From: Albugo candida
Lineage: Eukaryota; Oomycota; Peronosporomycetes; Albuginales
DNA length: 64,000 nucleotides
Direction: 5' to 3'
NCBI GenBank assembly: GCA_040437565.1
Contig: JBDOQK010000002.1
Location: 806,001 to 870,000 of the forward strand
The position numbers were made by a program, and so were the translations under genes. A model generated the notes under the pieces. That model worked only from the letters and a program-made list of their open reading frames with translations, ran no database searches and was not told where the DNA came from. Positions 1 through 11,830 of this stretch are shown in pieces (positions within the stretch are counted from its first letter, which is position 1; the number at the start of each line of letters is the position of its first letter).

Positions 1-3000
1 TGTGTGACAGCGATTATCAGTCCCGCTTTGGCCCTTGCAATCGATGCATGTCTTGAGAATCGACTTTTACACGATTATTTACCAAGAATACTGAATCTAT
101 TATGGCAGCTTTCACCAGCTCGTTACTATCAACCAACTTTGAGTTTGAAAGGTATTTCTTTGATGCATTGCATAGAAAAATCGGACACGAACGAGCAAGT
201 CAATGACGACTTTGAAGACGACGACATGCTCGAACTGCTTGCAAGTGTGGATTTAGAAAAGCTTAGCTCGGTCAAGCAAGCCAAACCTTTGGAATGGACC
301 CTCAAAGATCTTGTAATGGCATTTGAAGCGGACATTCTGAAAGCTCTAACTCGACCTTACAGACTTCCACTCCAGCGCCTGCTGTTCAGTTCCAGCATGC
401 TCGCATCACCGGTCGGTAGACAATCAAGTCTGAATTATCAGACGATGCAAATCTTTGGTTGCATAATATCCACATGCTCCTCATCCTACTCTTGGGATGT
501 CGCACGAGCTGCCTCATTCCAAAAGCCATGCTTTTTTACTTCCAAACTATTCAGCGCCATCATCCGACACAATTGGGACGCAAGAAATTGGCTTGTATTA
601 TCATTTTTTAGCGATACAAACGCTGAAAACGAGCTTTTGCAGCTTTGGCTCAAGGCTACCTTTGATCCTACCACGTTATTTCGCGATAGAGACTCTGGCC
701 ACATCAATTACTGGGAAGCGATGACGGATACGATCATTTACAACCTGCACCAAAATGTTAGATTAGAAACGAAAATGGCTCCTCTGATGTTTCAGTGCAT
801 GCAGGACACGGCATCACGTTTTTATCCGACATTCACTTCCCATATGACTTCAAGTGTAGCCCAACCCGACCATTGTCAGCTCCATTTTCAGCTGTTTCTA
901 TCCTTGTGCAAAAGTATAGGCTCTGTATGGAATCGTTCGTGTATGGAGCCTCAGAACAATCAGAGATACCAATTCAGATCAAAGTTTATGGATCGATATC
1001 ATGGAATATTCACCGTTTACACCGAGTAAGTCGATTTGATGTTGCGGCTCTTATCACTGTCAATTTGATCTGTAGACTGTACGAGGCAAACTTGAGACAT
1101 ATGATCACACGACTCGAACAAATGAAGAGTTCNNNNNNNNNNNNNNNNNNNNNNNNNNNNNNNNNNNNNNNNNNNNNNNNNNNNNNNNNNNNNNNNNNNN
1201 NNNNNNNNNNNNNNNNNNNNNNNNNNNNNNNNAGCTGTTTCTATCCTTGTGCAAAAGTATAGGCTCTGTATGGAATCGTTCGTGTATGGAGCCTCAGAAC
1301 AATCAGAGATACCAATTCAGATCAAAGTTTATGGATCGATATCATGGAATATTCACCGTTTACACCGAGTAAGTCGATTTGATGTTGCGGCTCTTATCAC
1401 TGTCAATTTGATCTGTAGACTGTACGAGGCAAACTTGAGACATATGATCACACGACTCGAACAAATGAAGAGTTCTGGATGGATGCGAAGTACTATGGTT
1501 TTACAGAAAGAGTTTGCAAGGCAGCAGTATACAAGCACTAATGCCCACTGCTTGGATACGAGCATAGATGGTTTGGATCTTGACTCACTGAATGGAAAGG
1601 AACAGACCAATGAGCCTTTGTGGCAGGCTTTAAGGCTTTTCAAGTTCATGTACGACTGTGCTGAAGCTTTTCTCATCCATTGCAGCGATCTAGCCATAGG
1701 TCAGCAAAACACTTTTTTTGCAATTATGGAAGTCATGTTTCGGCAAGCAGTATTCGCCGAGAACGAGAGGATCAAAGCCAAATTCCCATCAAAATTTAAA
1801 GCTTTCACGACAGCCAAGTCAGAGCATACATTGACCGCGTGGAATTCGCTTTTGGAAAGTATTCGAACGTATTTTGCGCAACAAAAGTACCCAAGTCTTT
1901 TGCGTTGGTTCGCTCGGGTGAGGCATTCACATTTGTGGCCAGCAGTCGTGCTGATACTTGCATTGTAATAGACAGAAAATTCCTATCAAACGCTCGAGAA
2001 CGGGTGGAAGTCGTCCAATTTGCGTCTACTTCTTCTCAACATCCTAGATTATGATGGTGCGCTGGGGATACGGAGTTATTATCACGATCTAGAAGACGAT
2101 CAACTGGTGAATATAGCTACTCGTGTTCGTCGTGAGGCATATTATCTGTCTTGCGGCTTGTTGATCTGCAATACGACAAGCGCTCAGGCTCAGAGTCTAT
2201 CAGAGTCATCGGAAAACTCGCTTTTGCTCACGCAAAAGCTCCGAAAATTCATTCTGACAAATTTCTTGGCCGAGCTGTTAGCGGATGCGGTCGCCGAAGG
2301 AGGACCTCTTGGCCAAACACTGTTGCCTTGTGCTCAATTTGTCAAAGCGTATGTACATCATTGCAAGCTCAACTTGAAGCCTGCCGAAGCTGTGTCTGAC
2401 TTGGCAGCAAACCCACTGGAGGCGTTACCTTTCATTTCGTTGGTTGCGGAGTACACTTTCTGCAAGCCTCTAGACACGATCGTGCAGTACGAAACACTCA
2501 GGTATGCTTCTTCGCATCCTTCAGTCAGTTGAGTTGAGCATTTGGTGCTGTAGCTACATTTTGGCTATCGAACTCTGTGGTATTCTTCAGTATATGCTTG
2601 AAACTTTCGAATGGTGGGGTCGCTCGGATCGACTGTGTGAGCATAAGCAAGTGTTTACTCTTTTACACTTGAGCTTGTGCTCCATAGGAGTCATCCTCCG
2701 CCATGTGGACGAATCCAGTTTCAATGAAATCGTCGATACCTTGATCGATGGAGGGAAAAAGGAGATATTGGATCTAGATGCAATCAAAAACCGCTTTCAG
2801 AAAGAAAACACCCGAATGCTGGCCAAAGAGTACAGCCCGATAGAACGAGTGAACGCATTCGATAGACCTAAAGGCGAAACCCCGGATGCGTATGGATTCA
2901 GTAAAGCCCTGATCTGTGCCGATTTACTGTGTGCCACAAGATCTCTTATCAAAGTGTGTTGCCTGACTGCTGTTCAACAACGAGAAATTCAAATGGCTGT

Positions 3001-3028
3001 GCGATTATTTGCAAGTTTACGAGATTGA
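1..3028 (+). CDS. Large unassigned protein, 5' partial; possibly Mus7/MMS22-like
   Basis: The reading frame is open from the first base, so the 5' end lies outside the window. Exons by splice signals are 1..1025, 1419..1917, 1972..2501 and 2554..3028. All junctions are GT-AG and keep frame, giving about 842 residues after the duplication around the gap at 1133 is collapsed. The protein looks mostly helical, has no membrane segment, and carries an acidic patch (DDFEDDDMLELL) near residue 70. An acidic patch followed by a long helical repeat-like region recalls the Mus7/MMS22 replication-repair family, but no diagnostic motif was seen, so this is a weak suggestion. The stop codon lies 52 bp from the stop of the convergent methyltransferase gene. 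The 890-1132 segment appears twice only because of the gap artefact. Confidence 0.55.
890..1475. repeat. Gap-flanking duplication (assembly artefact), 243 bp
   Basis: Bases 890-1132 and 1233-1475 are identical and are separated by 100 N (1133-1232). The copy carries the end of exon 1 and the first intron of the surrounding gene. Collapsing the two copies gives one continuous gene, so this is an unmerged contig overlap and not a tandem duplication. Confidence 0.95.
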
Positions 3029-3080
3029 AACGCCTTCATTCATGGAGATCATAATCAGTAGCTCAGCTCTCTGGTGCTGG

Positions 3081-3961
3081 CTAAAGTCTTCTCACAAACA
3101 CACACCAGTTGGAGCGACTATAGCATGTCTTCTCCACTATCAAGCCGGGAATTTGTGCGACCAACGACTCAATTTCTCCTTCTCGATAAACATGGCAATA
3201 TCGCTGATATACTATCCACTTTTTCTCATCTTCTGTGCTGAGTTGAGATTCTTTTACCTCCACTTTCTCCTCAGAGTGTGCGTTTTCTTTCGCGTACTTA
3301 TGCTGCAGTTTCCAGTCCACCAGAACGTCTTGCTTGTTGAAAATTCGCTTTGAACGCTCATCTTGCTCGAAGGCCCATGCAAGAATCAGAATTGATCGAC
3401 CGGATTTGACAATTCGAGCCAACTCGCTGCGACATATCAAGTTGAAGGGATGCTACTGTGAGTTCAGACGGCTATCTGACCTAATTAGCGCGATACGACG
3501 ATGATTGTTGGACACATGATGCAATACTGCGATACAGATTGCCGCGTCACACGATTCCGAGCGCATTGGTATTTTAAGCGCATCACAAGCAAACAAATCC
3601 GAGCAATTACTATCAAAAACAGAAAAGTACACAGAAGCCACTCCATGCGACAATTCACTCACTTTTCCTTTACTGCTGCGCATTTGAGAAGCGGCAGACT
3701 GCGATCAGATCCTATAACGCTGATACTATCATTAACGTGAAGATATTTGCCATTCCCACAGCCAATGTCTGCAACAATCGAGCCGGCAGTGAGTTGTTGC
3801 AAGAATTCAGTGACGATGGGCCAAGCATGATGACGTGTGTGGCTGAAATGGGATGCAATATTATCGTACACTTGATGCACATGCTCTCGTTCGACTAAAT
3901 TCGGCGATAAAGAGCTACTTATTGCATCTGATTGTGATATATCGAATGGTTTTGGCTCCAT
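3081..3961 (-). CDS. TRM9: tRNA wobble-uridine methyltransferase, Trm9/ALKBH8 methyltransferase type
   Basis: Three exons, complement of 3663..3961, 3481..3609 and 3081..3426, give about 257 residues. The N-terminal region has the family signature VYDNIASHFSHTRH followed by the SAM-binding glycine motif VADIGCGNGKY, the acidic residue of motif II (VIGSD) and a hydrophobic IAVLHHVSN motif. Known Trm9 enzymes with Trm112 finish the methyl ester of mcm5U at position 34 of tRNA; that role is inferred from family membership. The ATG at 3961 gives the family's usual N-terminus. There is no AlkB or RRM domain, so it resembles yeast Trm9 and not the fused animal ALKBH8. Both introns (52 and 54 nt) preserve frame. 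It is convergent with the upstream gene. Confidence 0.88.
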
Positions 3962-4067
3962 AACAATGCATACAGTTTTCAGTATACTCGTCTACCAGCA
4001 AAAAAGCTCCAAGGATTATATTGTATGTATGGTACAGGCGCATTGTTTTAGACGTTGCATTCATGGG

Positions 4068-4689
4068 CTACCGAGTCTAAATCTACTATGGACGAGTAGA
4101 TGCATGTGCAATTCTTTTCGGTTTGGCATAAATGAGAGCTGGAGTGGTGGGTTAGTAGGATCGAAAGCTGGCCATGAGGCTCTTTGTATGTGCTTCCAAA
4201 AAAAGCTTATATAGTCGCATGAAGGTGGAGGAATAAAGCAGTTTTTTGTTATTGCTCTAGTACCCGATAGGATTGCTTCTAATGTATTCGCTACGTGACA
4301 TAAAATGATGCGTCGTACCGCTGAGATACACTGTCGACAACGGGTGAGTGAGTGGTCATCTCTTGGGTAATTTGATACATTTGATTGCGTCTTTCACAGC
4401 GTACATCATTTCAGCCCAACCGTTCCAAAATCTCCAAATTCGGGACGACTTCGTCGATAGAGTTTATACAGCTTTCCAGCATCTTTAACGAATCTAAGAT
4501 GTGTTAGTTCCAAGACAAAAATGCTCTTGAATCATTGTAGTCGATTTCGAAGCTTGCAATGCACCAAGCACTTCTACTCACATGCCCAACTGTCCACCTC
4601 TTCTTGACATTTTCTCTATTATATGCCTCGGCAGACCTTATGACTTCGGAATTTTGCATAATTAATTCATGATTGGTGTATAATAACAT
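4068..4689 (-). CDS. Possible small spliced gene, product not recognised
   Basis: The 740 bp between the methyltransferase and the AAA ATPase contain a minus-strand frame opening at ATG 4689 (first exon to 4582, followed by a good GTGAGT donor). Downstream, all three frames carry short stretches that look coding, for example LYKLYRRSRPEFGDFG around 4440 and FWNGWAEMMYAVKDA around 4410. The acceptor, and therefore the rest of the protein, cannot be fixed by eye. A further open stretch continues to about 4068. I recognise no family. It could also be 5' flanking DNA of the AAA ATPase, whose ATG is only 15 bp away on the other strand. Confidence 0.25.
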
Positions 4690-4703
4690 ACCATAACTAT
4701 GAA

Positions 4704-7443
4704 ATGGAGTCTGAAGCTATTGTAAAGCTCATTGAGAGCGATTCGTACACATCAAATGCATATGTGTCAAAACACGTTTTCAAACGGATGATAGAACACT
4801 TTGGTCCCTACATTTTCATCCAAAGCAATCCGAACACAGATATCAACGTATTTCGACTGAGTCAGACAGATATGGTGAATGATGATGCACCGTGTCCAAC
4901 GATAACTATAGATCACTGGCCGCCATCACAAGCAACAAATAATTTTGTCGATGGCTCAATGATAACAATCGGCGGTGTCTCACCAATCACAAATATGCGT
5001 GTCGTGCAGTACTTGGAATTAGTGTATCTTGGACCCGGGGCATTTAGCTCACGGCCAAAGGTGCCAATAGAGTTTCTAAAGTCTTTGTTGTATCGTCGAG
5101 TGCTTTCTGGAGAAAAGGGAACCATCTCTCTCAAGGAGGAAGGTTGCGAGTACGGACAGTGGGCTTTCACAGCTCATTATCAGAAGCNNNNNNNNNNNNN
5201 NNNNNNNNNNNNNNNNNNNNNNNNNNNNNNNNNNNNNNNNNNNNNNNNNNNNNNNNNNNNNNNNNNNNNNNNNNNNNNNNNNNNNNNCACCGTGTCCAAC
5301 GATAACTATAGATCACTGGCCGCCATCACAAGCAACAAATAATTTTGTCGATGGCTCAATGATAACAATCGGCGGTGTCTCACCAATCACAAATATGCGT
5401 GTCGTGCAGTACTTGGAATTAGTGTATCTTGGACCCGGGGCATTTAGCTCACGGCCAAAGGTGCCAATAGAGTTTCTAAAGTCTTTGTTGTATCGTCGAG
5501 TGCTTTCTGGAGAAAAGGGAACCATCTCTCTCAAGGAGGAAGGTTGCGAGTACGGACAGTGGGCTTTCACAGCTCATTATCAGAAGCTTACAAAAAGTAA
5601 TGCTTCACCTTGGGCTGGAATCATTGACACAAACACGCTTATCTCAATACATTCACTTTCTACATGCGATAGTCAGCTTCCAAAATACATCACATTCGGC
5701 AAAAGGTCGATGGTGGATTGTATAGGAAAAAGTGGACAACCGTTTCTGAATCTCGTCGCCATGGCTCTCGGAACCTGCAATTTCCCACGTGGTAAGAACG
5801 ATAATATCTGATCATGTTATGAGGCAATTTTTTTTCTTAGAGTTGAAAGTAGCCCGTTCCATATTGCTACAGGGTGCTAATGGAACGGGTAAAACAACAC
5901 TTGTGAGATTGGTAGCAAAGCATCTCGGAGCAAACCTGTTGCCGTTAGACGGGCTTCATCCGCTTACAGCGCATAGCCACACGATTTTTCAGGCTGCATT
6001 GCGTCTCCAACCAGCCATTATATTTCTGGATGATATCGAGCTGATTTTTCCAGCTTCTGGCGGCGCATCCATCTACAGACAGCTTCGAGAACTATCACTG
6101 TATTTAGAACATTTGGGTACGAGTGGGAGGCATCTCAAAAATCTCTTACCTTTTGCAACCAACTGATTTTTCCTCTCTAGAACTTATTGAAAACTGTCGT
6201 GTGGCACTTGTTGGAACGGTTTCCAACATCAGTGCTTTGCATATCAAAGTAAGGAAACTGTTTGAAGAGGAAATATCGCTACAGGTACGCATTATTATTT
6301 GCAGCTGGTTTTCTAAGCATTTCTTTTGACCTTCTGACCAGCCACATGACAGAACGTGGACACTGGATTTCTTGTCCGCTTTAGGCCTTCCTGAAGATGC
6401 GAAAAAATCCCTTGTCGAGCGGTTTGGGCAGAATATTAGCCGTATAATTTCTACTGCTCGGCGATTCTTTCTGTCCCATGAACCAGCAAGTCTTGCCCAA
6501 TTATCTCATTCCGGTAAACCCACAAGTTCGATTTTGGTTGCTCCTCAGGTCGCTTGGTCAGACATTGGAGGCTGCAGGTCTATAAAGCAAAAACTGATTG
6601 AAACGGTGGTGTGGCCGATTGAGCGGCCTCAGATGTTCCAAAGACTGGGCATATGCCCTCCATCGGGAATGATTTTATATGGACCTCCGGGAACAGGCAA
6701 GACAATGCTGGCTAAAGCTGCTTCAACTGCAAACGGGTGCAACTTAATATCCGTTTCCGCAAGCGATTTAGTCCGTGCAGAATTTGGTGAGAGTGAGAAG
6801 GAAATCTCCCGAGTTTTTGATACAGCTCGAGCATCTCAACCCTGCATGATTTTCATCGACGAATTTCAGTCTTTATTCGGTAAACGATCATCGGCTGGAA
6901 TGGTGCGAGCGAATCAGATGCGTATCATCTCCGGCGTGCTCAATGCAGTCCTTTACCTCTTTAGGCAACATCAAGAATGACTTCTCAACTGCTGATGGAG
7001 CTGGATTCTATATCAACAATTCAGCCGCCAAATTCGTGCCAGCCGACTGACTTTATTCGAGTCTTTGTGCTTGCAGCGACGAACGCTTTGGAGGCAATCG
7101 ACTCTGCTTTTTTACAGCCAGGTATGAAGATCCGCTTCATCATCAATATAAACTCTGACACATTGTAGGGAGATTTGGAAACGTATTGTACGTTGGCCTG
7201 CCAGACGAGGAAGCCCGACAAGAGATTTTATTGATTCAGAAATCACGTATGCCGTGGGATTCCGATATTGATGTGAGTAGTCTTGTTACAGCAACGGAGG
7301 GATATAGTGCCGCTTCTATCGTCGCTCTATGTCGTCGAGCTGCGATCAAAGCGATGCAGCGACTCGATTCAGCACCGTCAGAGAGTGAATGCATTAACAT
7401 CAGAGACTTCGATCTTGCTTTTGGAGAAAAAACGGAAAAATAG
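4704..7443 (+). CDS. AFG2/SPATA5-like double AAA+ ATPase
   Basis: Six exons: 4704..5791, 5841..6116, 6181..6284, 6342..6902, 6965..7121 and 7169..7443, giving about 686 residues after the duplication at the 5188 gap is collapsed. An N-terminal domain precedes AAA domain 1 (Walker A GANGTGKT, Walker B IIFLDDIE) and AAA domain 2 (Walker A GPPGTGKT, Walker B MIFIDE, sensor-1 VLAATN, then a QPGRF arginine-finger region and a small helical lid). This order is the CDC48 class. The closest fit is AFG2/Drg1/SPATA5, which strips recycling factors from pre-60S ribosomes. The protein is shorter than typical AFG2 (about 780), and SPATA5L1 is an alternative. Domain 2 is much better conserved than domain 1. 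Introns are 46-63 nt. Confidence 0.85.
4888..5587. repeat. Gap-flanking duplication (assembly artefact), 300 bp
   Basis: Bases 4888-5187 and 5288-5587 are identical and flank 100 N (5188-5287). The duplicated segment is inside exon 1 of the AAA ATPase gene. Collapsing it restores one reading frame. Confidence 0.95.
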
Positions 7444-7710
7444 AATAAATGAACGTCATTGGAAAATAGAATAGAACATGTTGCCAACGGATCCTTCTGT
7501 GTAGTGTAGCTTCATTTGCATCGCTGTGTTTATCGACCACTAAATTTCAATGATTCTAATTTATATTAGTTAGTCCCATTTATAGAATTACGCAAACAAT
7601 GATAATAACAGTTACATCGCTGACCCTATGTGACGTGCATTAACTTTGGCATTTGATTAGATTTCATGATAAGCTTAGCCATTATTGTTTCGCTTTTTAG
7701 GTGCTGTTGA

Positions 7711-8853
7711 ATGTGCTCATCATTCCTACAACAGCGCCATCGATATAGCTTGCTATTGCAAAGACGATGCGCTTCGACATGTCGAATCATGTTTCTTGGG
7801 GCACCCGGTGCTGGTAAAGGAACCTATGCATCTCGAATTGCTCCGCTGTTCAAGATCCCTACAATTTCGACCGGAGATTTGGTTCGCCATGAAATCAGTA
7901 AAGATTCTTCAACGGGAAGCACTATCAAAGTAACGGATACGAATACACGATTTTACGAAATGTTTTCTAATTCTGCATCGTCTCTCATTAGGATTATAGT
8001 GATCGTGGTTTGCTAGTTCCGGATTCCATCATTATCAAGATGGTGAAGCGCTTCTTGTGACTTTGTCGAAGATACCTTCTCATAAACTACTCGTTCATAG
8101 ATCAAAGCGAGATTGGATCAAGAGGATGCACGAAAAGGTTACATTTTGGTACTAAATATATGTGCTAATTGTGAGCAGCACTCACGAGTTTTAATAGGAT
8201 GGTTTTCCGAGAAATGTGTCACAAGCAGAATCATTTGATGAGGTAGTGGAGGATGTACATGGATAATTGAAGTTTTAAGAGCACTTATTCATACTGTTCA
8301 GATTTCCAGCTTGGATATTGTCGTCAACCTTGCCGTGCCCGAATGGATTCTAGCCGATAAAATATGCGGAAGACGGTAAGTAATCTAAAAAGTATGCTGA
8401 CAGGAAATTGAAACGTGTCGTTTCTTTTCAGCGTTTGCTCCGATTGTGGTGCTGGTTACAATGTTGCGATGATTCGCAATGGTGAGTTTGATATGCCTCC
8501 TCTCTTGCCTCGAGTCGAGGGAATTTGTGATAGCTGTGGGGGCTCGAGCATTGTGCAGCGATCGGATGATAAAGTGGAGGTTGTCAAAGAGCGGTAAGGA
8601 TGCACAAACCATTCAGGGACCCATGTAGTGCGATATCTAATCTCATGGTACCATAGCCTTCGTGTATACAAAAACGAGACTTCTCCTTTGATTCAATTTT
8701 ACGAGAGAAAAGGTATGCCTGTTGCGTCGCTGACATGAGCAAAACTAACCTGTCGCTATTGAAGGAAATCTTAGAACATTTCAAGTGAAGCGTGGTCTTG
8801 CAGATCTGGACGATCTGATTGCTTTAATAAAGTATGAACTCCGTATACATTAG
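7711..8853 (+). CDS. Adenylate kinase, long form with cysteine lid
   Basis: Eight small exons: 7711..7929, 7992..8042, 8101..8148, 8198..8242, 8302..8375, 8432..8593, 8657..8712 and 8765..8853, all GT-AG, giving 247 residues. The P-loop is FLGAPGAGKGTYASRI, with STGDLVRHE for AMP binding, the core motif YILDGFPRN, and a lid containing CSDCG and CDSCGG. Paired CxxC motifs in the lid are known to bind zinc in some adenylate kinases. The enzyme interconverts ATP, AMP and ADP. The first 26 residues are rich in Arg, Ser, Gln and Leu with no acidic residue, which suggests a mitochondrial presequence. A shorter cytosolic form could start at the Met just before the P-loop. The eight-way split is unusually fine for this neighbourhood. 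Confidence 0.9.
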
Positions 8854-8936
8854 ATTCTGCAGCGAGCAGCTCTAGTATAAAAGTTTTGGCCGTCATCTGA
8901 TTCCGAGTGAATGAATTATTATTAAGCATATCATAG

Positions 8937-9036
8937 NNNNNNNNNNNNNNNNNNNNNNNNNNNNNNNNNNNNNNNNNNNNNNNNNNNNNNNNNNNNNNNN
9001 NNNNNNNNNNNNNNNNNNNNNNNNNNNNNNNNNNNN
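8937..9036. other. Assembly gap, 100 N
   Basis: A run of exactly 100 N. Unlike the other nine gaps, no flanking duplication is visible on either side, so real sequence may be missing here, including any 5' UTR or promoter of the TSR1 gene that starts 18 bp downstream. Confidence 0.99.
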
Positions 9037-9054
9037 TGTTGGTGCAAATCGAAA

Positions 9055-11708
9055 ATGGTACATCATCGCGCTGGGCCTTTAAAGCAGCAAAATAAGAAAC
9101 ACAAAACGGGTAAACATGTTACAAAAGCAATTAGAGAGCGCAAATGCGGTGGCAGAGTTGAATCCTCCACGAAAAAAGCGCATGCACAATCTAATAACAC
9201 AATGCAAGCGAACAATAAGCAGATGAGATTGCTGCGTCAGAAACAATTGCGACAGCATAAGAAAGAGAACCTCCTTTTGGATCGTCGTTGTGGTACATCT
9301 TCTCCTCTTAGCGCTTCTTCTATCGGATTATAACAATGTGCTTTAAAGGCGGCGGTAATCGATCACAAGCTCCAAAGATTGTTGGAGTCGTTGGACTGAG
9401 TGATTCTGCAGACACCTCTCAAGTTTCCAATTTCATTTTACAGGGTGCCGATGAAATTGAGATTCCACATTCGGTTAGTGGGACCTTTGACAATGTTTTC
9501 TCGATTAAATTGTATTGTGGGCGATGCTGTGCTGCATCAGGTCAATCTGCTACCGAATTGTTCAGCTGGATGCTACAATTCGCATAAACAGAGCTTATGC
9601 GTCGTGGATTGCGGCATTGACTTCAATTACTCACTAGACACAGCCAAGGTACGTGTCTTCGATGAAAAGAATTAGGGCGAATTAATGACACTTGCACTAA
9701 GGTCGCCGATATATTGGTGATGGTGCTACCAGTTAGCGAAGATAGTAAAGACTTGGACAACATCGCTCGAGAAAAGATCTTATCGGCAATACGGGCGCAA
9801 GGGCTTCCATCGGTTGTTGGAGTCGTTCAAGGATTAGATAAACTGACTTCAAAGGCGCAAACAGACTCCAAGAAATATGGACAACGATTTTTTCAAACTG
9901 AGTTTGGAGAAAGTGTTAAGATTGTGTATCAACAGACAACTCTCATTCGCACAATTCTTGCGATGACACCAAAAGTTATCCACTGGCGTGAAGCACGATC
10001 GTATATGCTCGGTGTAGCTACTTCTGTGACGCCAAATCCCACGACACCAGGCAATGCGACTGTGGAGATTTCTGGGTATATCCGAGGCAAACCACTGTCT
10101 GTCAATCAACTCGTCCATATCACTGATGTTGGTACATTTCAGATGAGTCAAATCACCGCCGCACAGGTGATTCGGAAGAAGTGCGTGGACGACGAAATGA
10201 GTGGTAAGGTTGACGCTTGTGCCTCAGGGAATCTCGAATGTGAAATTCTGGCGCTTTCCAACCCGAAATATCAAGAAGATTTGAGATATGAAGCCGAGTA
10301 CGACCCTTTTGCTGCTGAGCAAACCTGGCCCACAGAGGAGGAATTAGCTAATGCAGAGAGCGAAAAACAGGATCAGCGACAGCGCCTGGCGGGTGAATCG
10401 TCAGAATATCAGGCTGCATGGATGGTTTCAGATCCAGAAGATGATCTTGATGAAGAAGGGGACAAAGTAATGGATCGAGATGGAAGCTCGAGCGAGAACG
10501 ATTCTCCGTTGGACCAATCTTTTTGTCGTATAAAGCCAAAGAAGTCTATTGCCAATGAAGATGATGACGATGATGATATGTCGGTGGATGAAGAAATACC
10601 TGCTACTCGTGCTGCCAAACTGGAAGCATACAGAGAACGAAAACGTCAAGAACAAGAGCAAATGGAGTTTCCCGATGAAGTAGATATTCCTATCAACATG
10701 GCCGCTAAGACTAGATTCGCTCGGTATCGAGGGCTGAAGAGCTTGCGAACAAGCGCATGGGATCCGAAAGAATCCTTACCAACCGATTATTCGCGATTGT
10801 TCCAGTTTGAAGATTTTGCAATGGTCCAACGACGCACGATCGAACGTGGGAAAAATGCTGAACAGGCAATTCGTGCAGAATATCGCCGAAAATTGCACAC
10901 CGCTCGATCCCGTGGCAACTCTATTGCTTCAGCTATGGAAGATGTCGACGATTCGACTGGACGAACACGACTTTCCTTCACAGAATCGGAGTTTGGTGAA
11001 ACTGGTTACGTTGTGTCGGGGATCTTTGTGACTCTACAAATCGTAGAAGTCCCCATGGAACAGCTACAGAAGCGGCTTGAATGTGGCCCACTTATCCTGG
11101 GATGTTTGCTCAAGCACGAGAATCGACTTTCGGTGCTCAACTTTTCGATTCAACGATCCGCATTGTTCACGGACCCAGTTAAGTCAAAGCAGGAACTTGA
11201 ATTCCATGTTGGTTTTCGACGATTCAGAGGAAAGCCTGTTTTTTCCGATCAGAATCTGAAAAGTGACAAGCATTTACTCCAGCGCTTCTTACCGCAAAAC
11301 GGATGGAGTGTGGCCACTACATACGGCCCAACTACATTTCAACCGGCTTCAGTGCTCATCTTCCGAGACAATGGGACCTTGATGGCGAATGAGTTGGTCG
11401 CATCGGGCACCCTGACAAACGTCAATCCTGATCGTATCGTGCTAAAACGCGTCATTTTGACGGGCGTTCCGGTTAAAGTGAAAAAGCGAAAAGCAGTCAT
11501 TCGGTACATGTTTCATTCCGCCGAAGACGTTCGTTGGTTCAAGCCTGTAGAACTGACGACGAAACACGGCGTTAGCGGCCATATCAAGGAATCATTGGGA
11601 ACCCATGGCGACTTCAAAGCGATATTCAACAAACCTATCAAGCAGCATGACACAGTCTGTCTCGTGCTCTATAAACGCGTGTATCCCAAATTCTGTGAAG
11701 CTTTGTAG
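9055..11708 (+). CDS. TSR1: Pre-rRNA processing protein TSR1
   Basis: Four exons: 9055..9292, 9349..9473, 9541..9648 and 9702..11708, giving 825 residues, close to human TSR1 (about 800). The N-terminus HHRAGPLKQQNKKHKTGKH is the family hallmark, followed by a GTPase-like fold without a functional P-loop (IVGVVGLSDSADTS, KVADILVMVLPV). An acidic central linker (DDDDDDMSVDEE near residue 405) precedes the BMS1/TSR1 C-terminal region with GFRRF, GFGxx-like turns and NGWSVATTYGPTTF. TSR1 sits on late pre-40S particles and blocks premature subunit joining. The intron at 9474-9540 is needed because the frame changes there. Without it the conserved KVAD segment is out of frame. Confidence 0.95.
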
Positions 11709-11830
11709 AGGTATAGCATAAGCCTTTTGTATTCCATTGTTTCGATTTTTTCTTCCGACGAAAAAGAATCTCTTTTGCACGCGTGCATAGCTCAATTACA
11801 TGTTGAATGGGTTGGACCGATTTTGATCTA

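Noticed and set aside
3966-4214. Plus-strand open frame before the AAA ATPase
   Set aside because: No family resemblance, and it overlaps an equally open minus-strand frame.
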